The translations under genes were made by a program, and so were the position numbers. DNA of 64,000 nucleotides, from contig NZ_CABPSA010000003.1 in NCBI RefSeq assembly GCF_902459615.1, positions 1 to 64,000 of the forward strand, written 5' to 3'. Positions 16,299 to 23,408 of this stretch are shown in pieces (position 1 is the stretch's first letter; the number at the start of each line of letters is the position of its first letter). The notes beneath the pieces are model-generated. The model saw only the letters and a list, made by a program, of their open reading frames with translations, searched no databases and was not told the origin of the DNA. This DNA comes from Pandoraea commovens. GTDB lineage: Bacteria; Pseudomonadota; Gammaproteobacteria; Burkholderiales; Burkholderiaceae.

Positions 16299-17471
16299 CT
16301 ACAGAAAGGCTCGGATCGAGCCACTATAACCATATCGAATTTCTGAAGAAAAAAAGCCGCCGCACTCCGCCTTCCTTATACAAGGCTCGCACTCTTGCGC
16401 GTATTCGTTCTTCCAATCAGAAATCGACTTGACGTACGCAGGCTCAATATCTTCGTTCACTAGACATAACTGATGATTGTAAACGGACGTTTTCAGCCCA
16501 TAACTACGAAGGATCTGCACCGCCTTACTTAGCTCATCCCGGTAAGCAGCTGGGTCAATCCTAAGAACATCCAAGTTCGCTCGCGTGAATCCGGTCATTT
16601 CCAACCCCATCAACGCGACATGGTCCACAAACAACAGATTTCTAGCAATAAATTCAGCTAGATCCGGAAGCCCCTCGTACGTTTGCTTGTGCACGACGAC
16701 GCGAATTTCTACCTTTTGGTTGAAGCGCTTCAGATTGAGAATGCCTCTGATTGTTTCGTCAAACGCCCCCTTTGCTTGGACGACATAGTCATGACGTGAC
16801 GGATCAGAAGAGTACACAGGAATTCCCACCATTACGTCGTGGTGATCGATCGATGCATATCGTTCAGCGAATCCAGCATCGGAGAAACTTCTGCCGTTCG
16901 AGAGCACATGAAGTGAAGTGCGCGGGAGCCAATGCTTGGTTTGGCGAAGTAGATCCAGAAACCCATCCCCAAACAAGGTTGGTTCGCCTCCAGTGATTCC
17001 CAGTGAACGAGTGCTGCGAGGAATCAACCGTATCGTCTCCATTGCTTCATCAAGCAACCATCGGTCATCAACTGCCTTCGGCGGCTGAGAACACATCAGA
17101 CAATAGTTATTGCACTGCTCCGTAACAAGGATACTGTTGTGGTCGGAATTGGCACGAAAGAGCACTCGTACTCTTCCGTCCACGCCAACACCAATCACGT
17201 CACCATCAGCCAAGTACGAAAACTCTTGTCCCAACAAGGTGCACGAGGCGCTGTCGTCAAGTTCGGTCGGACGGCTACCAAAGGCAAAGTAGTGGTCAAA
17301 TCCCTCCGGTACCTTTTGAGGACTCCGACACAGAAACGCAGACTTTTCTCTAAGCGCACGAGGAAGATTTGGATTGGTCCGCAGTCGAAATTGACGGCGA
17401 CCGGAAGGCAAGCGTTGACGCTCGACATCCTCGTCGCCTGCGCGAATCACGCGCCCAGAAAGTGTCAGCAT
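16299..17471 (-). CDS. hxsC: His-Xaa-Ser system radical SAM maturase HxsC
   Basis: A 390-residue radical SAM enzyme. The [4Fe-4S] motif is CNNYCLMC (Cys 120, 124, 127), preceded by the short strand NSILVTEQ and followed by LGITGGEPTLFGDGF, the SAM-binding GGEP motif. A C-terminal cluster region ends CEPCIRKAECGGFF. The roughly 110-residue N-terminal extension before the barrel fits HxsC, one of two paired radical SAM proteins of the His-Xaa-Ser system. The ATG at 17471 overlaps the hxsB stop by 7 bases (ATGCTGA), indicating translational coupling. It is AT-richer than its neighbours. The chemistry on HxsA is unknown; peptide modification is inferred. Confidence 0.9.
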   Translation of the reverse strand: MLTLSGRVIRAGDEDVERQRLPSGRRQFRLRTNPNLPRALREKSAFLCRSPQKVPEGFDHYFAFGSRPTELDDSASCTLLGQEFSYLADGDVIGVGVDGRVRVLFRANSDHNSILVTEQCNNYCLMCSQPPKAVDDRWLLDEAMETIRLIPRSTRSLGITGGEPTLFGDGFLDLLRQTKHWLPRTSLHVLSNGRSFSDAGFAERYASIDHHDVMVGIPVYSSDPSRHDYVVQAKGAFDETIRGILNLKRFNQKVEIRVVVHKQTYEGLPDLAEFIARNLLFVDHVALMGLEMTGFTRANLDVLRIDPAAYRDELSKAVQILRSYGLKTSVYNHQLCLVNEDIEPAYVKSISDWKNEYAQECEPCIRKAECGGFFSSEIRYGYSGSIRAFL

Positions 17472-18925
17472 TTGTTCACCCAGCGCAGGAAGATTTCCTC
17501 GACCTCCGAGTCGCTTCGCATGCGCTCCAAAAGGTATTTGGTAACACCCATCGTGCGCTTGCAAAAGTCAGACTCCGGCTTCCGGCCGAGCACATCACCG
17601 TACATGCCATGATGGAAAACCGGATCCGCTCCGCACCAGGGCTCGAACGCGCAATCGATGCACATCGGTGCCGATCCGGTAAATGAGTCGTCGAGCGCGG
17701 TAAGCAACGCATCGGCAGTGAAAATCTGCTCATATCGATGTTGATGAACATTTCCGATACGAAACGTCGTGTCCCCCATTTCGCGAAGCATCCGACTTTC
17801 GTCTGAGGCATACACGTCACCATCGTAGTTGAATACCACCGCGGCGATACCGATACCAGCAGGATTCATCAAATCAACAAAACCAGGATCTTCGACTGAC
17901 AGCATTTTGGTCAGCAGGAGCGTTGAGTAATACTCTCTGAAGGGAATTCCTGATTTATTGAGCTCCAGTATGTACTCCATCCCCTCTCGATAAAATTCGA
18001 GCCAACGCTCCGTGTTGTAGGCCTGAAAACTCTTCGTTTTCAGAGCGAATCCGTACGGAGAAAGGTGACGAAGAAATATCCCATCGAAACCATGCGCTAG
18101 ATACTCGTCCACGATGTCCCGCACGCGCGTCAGACTTGACGGCGACGTGGTCATCAGCGCTGAGACCGAGTCGTAACCCACCAAGTCGCGAGCTCGGCTC
18201 AGTCCTTCGACGAAGCGTTCATGGCTATCACGCCCAGGCCTCGGACGATTCTTATTGTGCAGATCCGCAGGACCATCCAACGATGCTGAAAGAAGAATTT
18301 TGTGCGCTCGGCAAAACTCCAAAATCTCGTCGGTGGCAAGCGACAACGTGGTTGTGATAACGAACTGGAGCTCCCGACGTTCGATCTTGTTTCTTTCCTC
18401 CGCCTTCGTGACAACGTGCCTGATTAGATCGAAATTCAGCAACGGTTCGCCCCCCTGAAATTCGATCTTTAACGCTTGGTTCGGCGAACGAAAAACCAAA
18501 TCAAGTGCCTTGTCAGCGGTCTCTATCGTCATATCGAAAGCAGCCTTGTCTTCCGATTGCCGAGACACCTGACAGTACTGGCAGCTATGATCGCATCTCA
18601 GCGACGCAACAAAAATATGAAGATTCGTGAAGTTCGCCAGCTTGCTGTATTTCGTACGCATCTTCAACGCGAGTAGTTCCAAGCTAACCTTGTCACCGTC
18701 TTCGCGAAGAAAGTGCCGAGATCTCAGCACAGCGTAATCGGGATCTGTCGGACTTAGCTCGCGTCCGACGAACTCCTCCAATTTCTGACGAGATAAGAAG
18801 ACAAACTCGCCAACGGCATTGGTGGCGACGACATCTCCATCCCCGAGTGCTTCAAATCGGAAGGGAAGTAGCTGGTACTGCTTAGATTCACTTTGGAAGT
18901 GCTCTATACCGAGAAACTTGCTCAT
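17465..18925 (-). CDS. hxsB: His-Xaa-Ser system radical SAM maturase HxsB
   Basis: 486 residues. The radical SAM motif CDHSCQYC (Cys 111, 115, 118) follows a roughly 100-residue N-terminal domain; IEFQGGEPLLNFDLI supplies the GGEP motif. The C-terminal Cys-rich region (APMCIDCAFEPWCGADPV, then DFCKRTMG) has the spacing of a SPASM-like domain binding auxiliary iron-sulphur clusters, as in anSME and peptide-modifying maturases. This fits HxsB. Its ATGA overlaps the hxsD stop by 4 bases and its end overlaps hxsC, so D-B-C form one translationally coupled unit. Likely role: modification of the HxsA repeat peptide (inference). Confidence 0.92.
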   Translation of the reverse strand: MSKFLGIEHFQSESKQYQLLPFRFEALGDGDVVATNAVGEFVFLSRQKLEEFVGRELSPTDPDYAVLRSRHFLREDGDKVSLELLALKMRTKYSKLANFTNLHIFVASLRCDHSCQYCQVSRQSEDKAAFDMTIETADKALDLVFRSPNQALKIEFQGGEPLLNFDLIRHVVTKAEERNKIERRELQFVITTTLSLATDEILEFCRAHKILLSASLDGPADLHNKNRPRPGRDSHERFVEGLSRARDLVGYDSVSALMTTSPSSLTRVRDIVDEYLAHGFDGIFLRHLSPYGFALKTKSFQAYNTERWLEFYREGMEYILELNKSGIPFREYYSTLLLTKMLSVEDPGFVDLMNPAGIGIAAVVFNYDGDVYASDESRMLREMGDTTFRIGNVHQHRYEQIFTADALLTALDDSFTGSAPMCIDCAFEPWCGADPVFHHGMYGDVLGRKPESDFCKRTMGVTKYLLERMRSDSEVEEIFLRWVNKC

Positions 18926-19212
18926 TTTTGCAAACCCGTGCGCGAGAATGCGTAGGCAAGAATCAGGTTCCTTACCGGCTCGGTTTCCGCCTTGATCTGC
19001 GCACGCAGTTGCTGATCGAGCAATTCTCGCTTGAAATTGGCTAGAAGGTTATCCACCGACGTCTCAATTCCGTTGTTCACGTCAATTTCGCAAATTACGT
19101 CCCCCCCCACTCGAGAGATCACCACGGTCAGCCGGTCGATAAATCTGTACGCCGACTTTTGAACCGCTTCTGGACTGTAGAACTCTGCGTCTAATTCCAA
19201 TCGTATTGTCAT
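18922..19212 (-). CDS. hxsD: His-Xaa-Ser system protein HxsD
   Basis: A 96-residue protein without catalytic motifs, beginning MTIRLELDAEFYSPEAVQKS and containing ICEIDVNNG and the family-typical C-terminal helix NFKRELLDQQLRAQI. Position and sequence fit HxsD, the small partner always found with HxsB and HxsC. By analogy with other radical SAM peptide systems it could present the precursor to the enzymes, but that is inference. ATG 19212 is preferred; a GTG at 19236 would lie inside the hairpin at 19227-19247. Its stop overlaps the hxsB start. Confidence 0.85.
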   Translation of the reverse strand: MTIRLELDAEFYSPEAVQKSAYRFIDRLTVVISRVGGDVICEIDVNNGIETSVDNLLANFKRELLDQQLRAQIKAETEPVRNLILAYAFSRTGLQK

Positions 19213-19226
19213 GGCAGTCTCTGAAG

Positions 19227-19247
19227 GCCGACTCACAAGGAGTCGGC
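19227..19247. repeat. Hairpin in the hxsA-hxsD intergenic gap
   Basis: A perfect 8-bp inverted repeat GCCGACTC / GAGTCGGC with a 5-base loop. In the minus-strand transcript it lies 22 bases after the hxsA stop and 15 bases before the hxsD ATG. There is no following T-tract, so it is not a classical terminator; an RNA-stabilising or processing element that lets hxsA mRNA outlast the enzyme message is plausible (inference). Confidence 0.6.
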
Positions 19248-19268
19248 TGCGACGTTAATCAGCTGTCG

Positions 19269-19565
19269 TTAATAACGGCTGGAATAGTGGGACGAATGCG
19301 AAGAATGTGATGAATGAGACGAGTGCGAACGGTGATATGCCATGAGCGACGCACCTTCTTCGTTTGATCGCTTCAACACGAAGCTGAAAGTGTCTCCCGT
19401 CGAAGTGGTCACAGCGATTGACTCGGGACTTACTGCGTCGGCTGATGCGACTGATGTTGTATCAACCGTTTGCGTGGGTGTGTGAACCGGAATCTGCACA
19501 GCATTGCTGCTTTGAGCAGCAAAGCCTGCAGCCACGGCCGCGAATGTTTTTAAGAACCCCTTCAT
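19269..19565 (-). CDS. hxsA: His-Xaa-Ser repeat peptide HxsA
   Basis: A 98-residue precursor-like protein. Residues 1-22 (MKGFLKTFAAVAAGFAAQSSNA) look like a signal peptide with an SNA cleavage site. A Thr/Ser/Val-rich middle follows (about 23-75), then six uninterrupted H-x-S units at residues 78-95 (HRS-HSS-HSS-HSS-HSS-HYS) and a terminal SRY. It is the presumed substrate of the HxsB/HxsC radical SAM enzymes. ATG 19565 has an excellent ggagagcac ribosome-binding site; an ATG 10 codons upstream has none. First gene of hxsA-D-B-C. The family is known by its repeats, but the modified product and its purpose are not established. Confidence 0.92.
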   Translation of the reverse strand: MKGFLKTFAAVAAGFAAQSSNAVQIPVHTPTQTVDTTSVASADAVSPESIAVTTSTGDTFSFVLKRSNEEGASLMAYHRSHSSHSSHSSHSSHYSSRY

Positions 19566-19850
19566 GTGCTCTCCATTATTTTGTGCGTCTCTCATGTATG
19601 GAAAATCACGGGCTCATATCTATGATTCTCAATATGGCTCGCCAACGAAGTGTAGCGACACCCCAAATGATTTGTAATCATTTGTAACCCTTAGGATCAT
19701 GAACGCTCCTCTATTGACGATTTAAACACTTGTATACATTGTGTTTTCCGAAGTTGTTATGGCCCGGAGCAGGCCTGCCGTAGATTTTTGAGTGCGAAAA
19801 TTGCCATCCGTCTCGAGACCATAGCGAGATGACTTTAAGCTGACCAGACG
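19566..19850 (-). promoter_or_regulatory. AT-rich upstream region of the hxs operon
   Basis: 285 bases with no gene, AT-rich like the hxs genes. It contains a perfect 7-bp inverted repeat AAATGAT-ttgta-ATCATTT (19665-19683) about 100 bases before the hxsA ATG, with TTGTAA occurring twice in tandem (19672-19677 and 19682-19687), a candidate operator. In the minus-strand direction TTGGCG followed by an AT-rich GAATCATAGATAT stretch is a possible but imperfect promoter. Confidence 0.45.
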
Positions 19851-20252
19851 TCAACCGTCCCGCGGCAACAGGTCCTCAATCTCATACCAAGACGCCTTCG
19901 ACGCCACATGAAGATGCCGCTGCCCCGGGGCGGCGAAAGGGGTGTCGACCGTCCCTAACGCTACCGAGATCCAATCGGCCAACTCCGGGGTATTGCTCGA
20001 CCAGAAAAGAGAAGACCCGCAGTCCGCGCAGAACTCCCTGCGGACCGATTCGGACGAGGCGTATGCTTTGATGCGCTCTTTACCCGACAGGACGTAAAGG
20101 TCTTTACGCTTCGTTCGTCCATAGCTCGCGAATGCCGCGCCGTGTCCCTTGCGGCATTGCGTGCAATGGCAGTGACTGAATTTGACCATCGGCTCGCGAA
20201 TCTCGAAGCTGATGGCACCGCATAAGCAGCGTCCCTCAAGCACCTTCGACAT
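19851..20252 (-). CDS. GFA-family (glutathione-dependent formaldehyde-activating fold) protein
   Basis: A 133-residue protein with the zinc-binding pattern of the GFA/CENP-V fold: GRCLCGAISFE, FSHCHCTQCRKGHGAAF and FCADCGSSLFWSS, giving the CxC...CxxC...CxxC ligand set. The family includes glutathione-dependent formaldehyde-activating enzyme, but most short members are of unknown substrate. Base composition returns to the GC-rich norm here, marking the right edge of the hxs island. No ribosome-binding site decides the start; the ATG at 20252 lies directly before the first Cys motif. A second GFA protein occurs at 51.1 kb. Confidence 0.88.
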   Translation of the reverse strand: MSKVLEGRCLCGAISFEIREPMVKFSHCHCTQCRKGHGAAFASYGRTKRKDLYVLSGKERIKAYASSESVRREFCADCGSSLFWSSNTPELADWISVALGTVDTPFAAPGQRHLHVASKASWYEIEDLLPRDG

Positions 20253-20385
20253 ACGACTCCCTCCCTGACATGATTCCCCTCACTTTACGCAAGAGAGGCT
20301 TTCATTTTCGCGCGTTTATCGAAATGAGGCGGCTCCCTACACTGTCACACATGCTGTGATGCAGTGAGACGGGAGGAGACGCCCG

Positions 20386-20424
20386 CCAAAATGGAAAAAC
20401 CGGCGCACATCGGTGCGCCGGTTT
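20386..20424 (-). terminator. Intrinsic terminator, likely end of the nitrate operon
   Basis: A perfect 12-bp stem AAACCGGCGCAC / GTGCGCCGGTTT (20397-20408 and 20413-20424) with a 4-base loop is followed on the minus strand by TTTTT-CCA-TTTT. It lies about 340 bases beyond the nasS stop with no other minus-strand gene between, and shields the GFA gene from read-through. There is no T-tract in the plus direction. Confidence 0.75.
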
Positions 20425-20489
20425 CCGTTAAGAACCCAACCGTCTCCAGCAGGTGCGTCCTCACAACGCCCTCACCACACACGACGGCC

Positions 20490-20750
20490 ATGAAAAAGAA
20501 GATTGCTTTAGCGGCGTTTCTCGCAGTGCCCGGATCTTTCGCGATCCTCGCCCTCGCCTGTCTGCACCCCGTCCTGCGCCGTGAACTGGCCCGCGCAGCC
20601 GGGCTCGAACCCGTGTTCGCCAACGTGTCGCGACAAGTCGTCCTGCTCGCACTCGTCTATCACCTGAACATGCATCACCGTCACCGCGAACGCGCCGTGC
20701 GCGCCTGCCTTGCGCGTGGCGGCGTCGATTGCGACGTCTTCGCACAGTAA
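20490..20750 (+). CDS. Small hypothetical membrane protein
   Basis: An 86-residue frame with normal GC-rich codon use. It starts MKKKIALAAFLAVPGSFAIL, either a single membrane anchor or an uncleaved signal, followed by a basic, His/Arg-rich segment (YHLNMHHRHRERAVRACL) and ends VDCDVFAQ. No family is recognised and no ribosome-binding site is evident. It lies antisense within the 3' untranslated part of the nas transcript, ending 12 bases before the convergent nasS stop. Real but poorly supported. Confidence 0.5.
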   Translation: MKKKIALAAFLAVPGSFAILALACLHPVLRRELARAAGLEPVFANVSRQVVLLALVYHLNMHHRHRERAVRACLARGGVDCDVFAQ

Positions 20751-20762
20751 GACGCCGACCGC

Positions 20763-21962
20763 TCAGCGCGCCCGAATGGCGAATCCATCGATGTAAGCCG
20801 TCAGATCGGCAGCACTCGCCGCATCCCACCGGCGACCATCGCACAACACTTCGCCGCTAGCCTCCGACACCACCGGCACCGCCTCCGCGCGCGCCGCCGC
20901 CGCGAACAGGTCCGTCTGATTCACTTCCGCCGCCGTTTGCGCGGCATGAATGACCGCATCGTCCCCCACCATCCCCCAACGACGGTACTGCGAGACGAAC
21001 CACATCCCGTCCGACGGATGCGGGTAATTCACCACGCCACCGTCAAAGAAGCTCACCGGCAATAACGCGTGCCGACCGGACAAGCGTCCGAAATCCCCCA
21101 GCAAGCGCGCCGCGATCAGATCGCGCGGCGCCCCCACCCACGCCGGCTCCGCCAGCCAGCCCGCCGCTTCCGCCCGGTGCCCCGGCATGTCCAGCCACCG
21201 GCACGCGCTCAGCAGCGTGCGCACCAGCGCTTGCGCCGTCTTCGGATAACGGGCGACGAAGTCCCGTCGGCAGGCGAGCACTTTTTCCGGGTGATTCGGC
21301 CAGATATCGCTCGACACCGCGACTGTCCGGCCCAACCCGCGCGCCTGCGCCACCGCGTGCCACGGCTCGCCGCAGCAGAAACCGTCCAGCCCGCCCTCTT
21401 CCATCGCCGCGACCATATGCGCGGGCGGAATCACCATGCTGGTAATGTCGCGCAACGGATCGATGCCCTGCGCAGCGAACCAGTAATTCATGAACATCGC
21501 GTGCGTGCCCGTCGGGAACGTCTGTGCGAATACCGGCTTGTGGCCGAGCGACACCAATGCCTCACGCAGATCGCCCGTCTCAGCCAGTACGTCCGCTAGC
21601 GACGGTGTCACCGTCACTGCCTGTCCGTTGCGGTTAAGCACCATGAGCACGGCCATATCCTCGCGCGGCCCACCAATGCCCAGCTGCACGCCGTAGACCA
21701 GCCCGTAAAGCGAATGTGCCGCGTCCAGCTCACCGGTGAGCAGCTTGTCACGGATCGCCGCCCAGGACGCTTCCCGGCTCAGTTCCAGCGTAAGTCCATG
21801 CTCGTGCCCTAGCTCCAGACGCTTTGCCACGACCAACGGCGCAGCATCCGACAGCGCGACGAACCCCACACGCAAATGACGCTTCTCCGGCACATCGTCC
21901 GAAATTCGATCTTGCCGGTCCGGCGATGGCCCATCGGAAGCCAACCATGATGACGTCGACAT
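20763..21962 (-). CDS. nasS: Nitrate sensor NasS (NrtA/CmpA-like periplasmic-fold protein without signal peptide)
   Basis: 399 residues of the NrtA/CmpA substrate-binding fold (LRVGFVALSDAAPLVVAKRLEL, LDAAHSLYGLVYGVQLGIGG, EGGLDGFCCGEPWHAVAQARGLG). Residues 1-28 are polar and carry no signal peptide or lipobox, so the protein should be cytoplasmic. That, together with the adjacent ANTAR gene nasT, identifies it as the NasS nitrate/nitrite sensor that sequesters NasT until nitrate binds, rather than a transporter component. It is the last gene of the operon, 9 bases after nasT. Confidence 0.88.
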   Translation of the reverse strand: MSTSSWLASDGPSPDRQDRISDDVPEKRHLRVGFVALSDAAPLVVAKRLELGHEHGLTLELSREASWAAIRDKLLTGELDAAHSLYGLVYGVQLGIGGPREDMAVLMVLNRNGQAVTVTPSLADVLAETGDLREALVSLGHKPVFAQTFPTGTHAMFMNYWFAAQGIDPLRDITSMVIPPAHMVAAMEEGGLDGFCCGEPWHAVAQARGLGRTVAVSSDIWPNHPEKVLACRRDFVARYPKTAQALVRTLLSACRWLDMPGHRAEAAGWLAEPAWVGAPRDLIAARLLGDFGRLSGRHALLPVSFFDGGVVNYPHPSDGMWFVSQYRRWGMVGDDAVIHAAQTAAEVNQTDLFAAAARAEAVPVVSEASGEVLCDGRRWDAASAADLTAYIDGFAIRAR

Positions 21963-21971
21963 GTGCAGTGT

Positions 21972-22547
21972 CTATCCCAGTAATTCGGCAATCGAGACGA
22001 GCTGGCGCGCCACTTCGACGAGCTTCTCGCCCTGATCCATCGCCCGTTTGCGCAGGATGGCGTAGGCCTCCTGCTCGGAAATCCGCCGCCGGTCCATGAG
22101 CAGCCGCTTCGCGCGGTCGATCAGTTTGCGGTCGGCCAGTTCGCTTTCCGCCTTGGCCAGTCGCGCGCGCAACTTCTCCTCATGGGCGAAGCGCGCGAGC
22201 GCGACTTCGAGAATCGGTGCGAGACGGTCCGCTGCCAGCCCTTCGACGGAATACGCCGTCACCCCGGCGTCGACGGCCGCACGAATGAGCGACTGATTGC
22301 CGTCGGCGGAAAACATCAGCACCGGACGCGGTGCGGCCGCATTCATGACCGCCAACTGCTCCAGCGTGTCGCGCGACGGCGACTCGGTATCGATGATGAC
22401 CACGTCCGGCCGCTCGCTCTCCACCACGCGCGGCAACGCCTGCGGCTTGGCGACCTCGGCCAGCATCTCGCATCCCAGACGCGCGAGCGCCGCCCGCAAC
22501 TCGCCAATCGGCTTGTCGGTGTCGGTCACGAGCAGCACGCGCAGCAT
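21972..22547 (-). CDS. nasT: ANTAR-domain transcription antiterminator NasT
   Basis: About 191 residues: an N-terminal receiver-like domain (MLRVLLVTDTDKPIGELRAAL, PDVVIIDTES) and a C-terminal ANTAR RNA-binding helical bundle (LIDRAKRLLMDRRRISEQEAYAILRKRAMDQGEKLVEVAR). NasT binds tandem RNA hairpins in nitrate-assimilation leaders and prevents termination; the probable target is the leader upstream of nirB. ATG 22547 gives the family-like N-terminus. A TTG at 22595 or GTG at 22586, near a gaggaag element, would add a short tail and overlap cobA. It is located inside the operon it should activate. Confidence 0.88.
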   Translation of the reverse strand: MLRVLLVTDTDKPIGELRAALARLGCEMLAEVAKPQALPRVVESERPDVVIIDTESPSRDTLEQLAVMNAAAPRPVLMFSADGNQSLIRAAVDAGVTAYSVEGLAADRLAPILEVALARFAHEEKLRARLAKAESELADRKLIDRAKRLLMDRRRISEQEAYAILRKRAMDQGEKLVEVARQLVSIAELLG

Positions 22548-22575
22548 GCCGTGCTCGCTCTTGGTGACGGGAACG

Positions 22576-23343
22576 TCAGGCGGCACGAGCGACAACTTCC
22601 TCAGCGACTACGCCCATCCCGCCCATCGCTACCGACGCCTCACCCACGGCTCCGCCGACGAGCAGAATGGACGGACTGGCGAATCCTTGCGCGCGCACGT
22701 CGGCCGCCAGTCGCCCCAGCGTCGTCACCATGCGGCGCTCCTGCGGTGTGCCCGCCCACTGCACCGCGCCCGCCGGTGTGTCTGCATCGAGATGCGCCAG
22801 CAACGTCGCGCTCAACGCCTCCACCCGATGCAGTCCCATGTAAATCGCCAGCGTGGTGCCCGTCGCGGCGAGCGCCGACCAGTTCGGGGCACTGCCGTCC
22901 TGCCGGTGCGCCGTGACGAAGGTCACGCCCGCGCAATGATCGCGGTGCGTGAGCGACATGCCCAGACCGGCCGCCGCCGCGAACGCCGACGAGATGCCGT
23001 TGACGATCTCGACCGGCACGCCCGCACGCCGCAACGCCGTCATTTCCTCGCCCGCGCGACCGAACATCAGCGCGTCGCCGCCCTTGACCCGCACCACATG
23101 CGCGCCGCGCTTCGCGAAGCGGCACATCATCCGTTCGATGAACGCCTGCGGCGTCGAGCGGCAACCGCCGCGCTTGCCCACGGCAATCACGCGCGCCCGC
23201 GGTGCGAGCGTGGCGATCTCGGGATTGGCCAGATCGTCCACGAGCAACACGTCCGCCTCGCCGAGCACGCGTGCCGCGCGCAACGTCAGCAGATCGAGCG
23301 CGCCAGGTCCGGCGCTGAGCAGAGTGACTTTGCCGTTCTTCAT
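22576..23343 (-). CDS. cobA: Uroporphyrinogen-III C-methyltransferase CobA (SUMT)
   Basis: A 255-residue tetrapyrrole methylase. Signatures are LLSAGPGALDLLTLRAARVLGEADVLLVDDL near the N-terminus, HVVRVKGGDALMFGRAGEE and VEIVNGISSAFAAAA, the SAM-binding loops of SUMT. It converts uroporphyrinogen III to precorrin-2 for sirohaem, the cofactor of NirB, which explains its place in the nitrate operon. It lacks the CysG N-terminal dehydrogenase/chelatase domain. A gggagaacg ribosome-binding site precedes the ATG. Confidence 0.92.
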   Translation of the reverse strand: MKNGKVTLLSAGPGALDLLTLRAARVLGEADVLLVDDLANPEIATLAPRARVIAVGKRGGCRSTPQAFIERMMCRFAKRGAHVVRVKGGDALMFGRAGEEMTALRRAGVPVEIVNGISSAFAAAAGLGMSLTHRDHCAGVTFVTAHRQDGSAPNWSALAATGTTLAIYMGLHRVEALSATLLAHLDADTPAGAVQWAGTPQERRMVTTLGRLAADVRAQGFASPSILLVGGAVGEASVAMGGMGVVAEEVVARAA

Positions 23344-23408
23344 GATCGTTCTCCCTTGATTCCTTTACATCCTCGATGTCGTGCATGGAGGCTCGTCGCT
23401 CACGACAC

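Noticed and set aside
20763-21962. Substrate-binding component of a nitrate ABC transporter
   Set aside because: There is no signal peptide or lipobox, no ABC permease or ATPase genes nearby, and it is paired with an ANTAR gene, which fits the sensor NasS.
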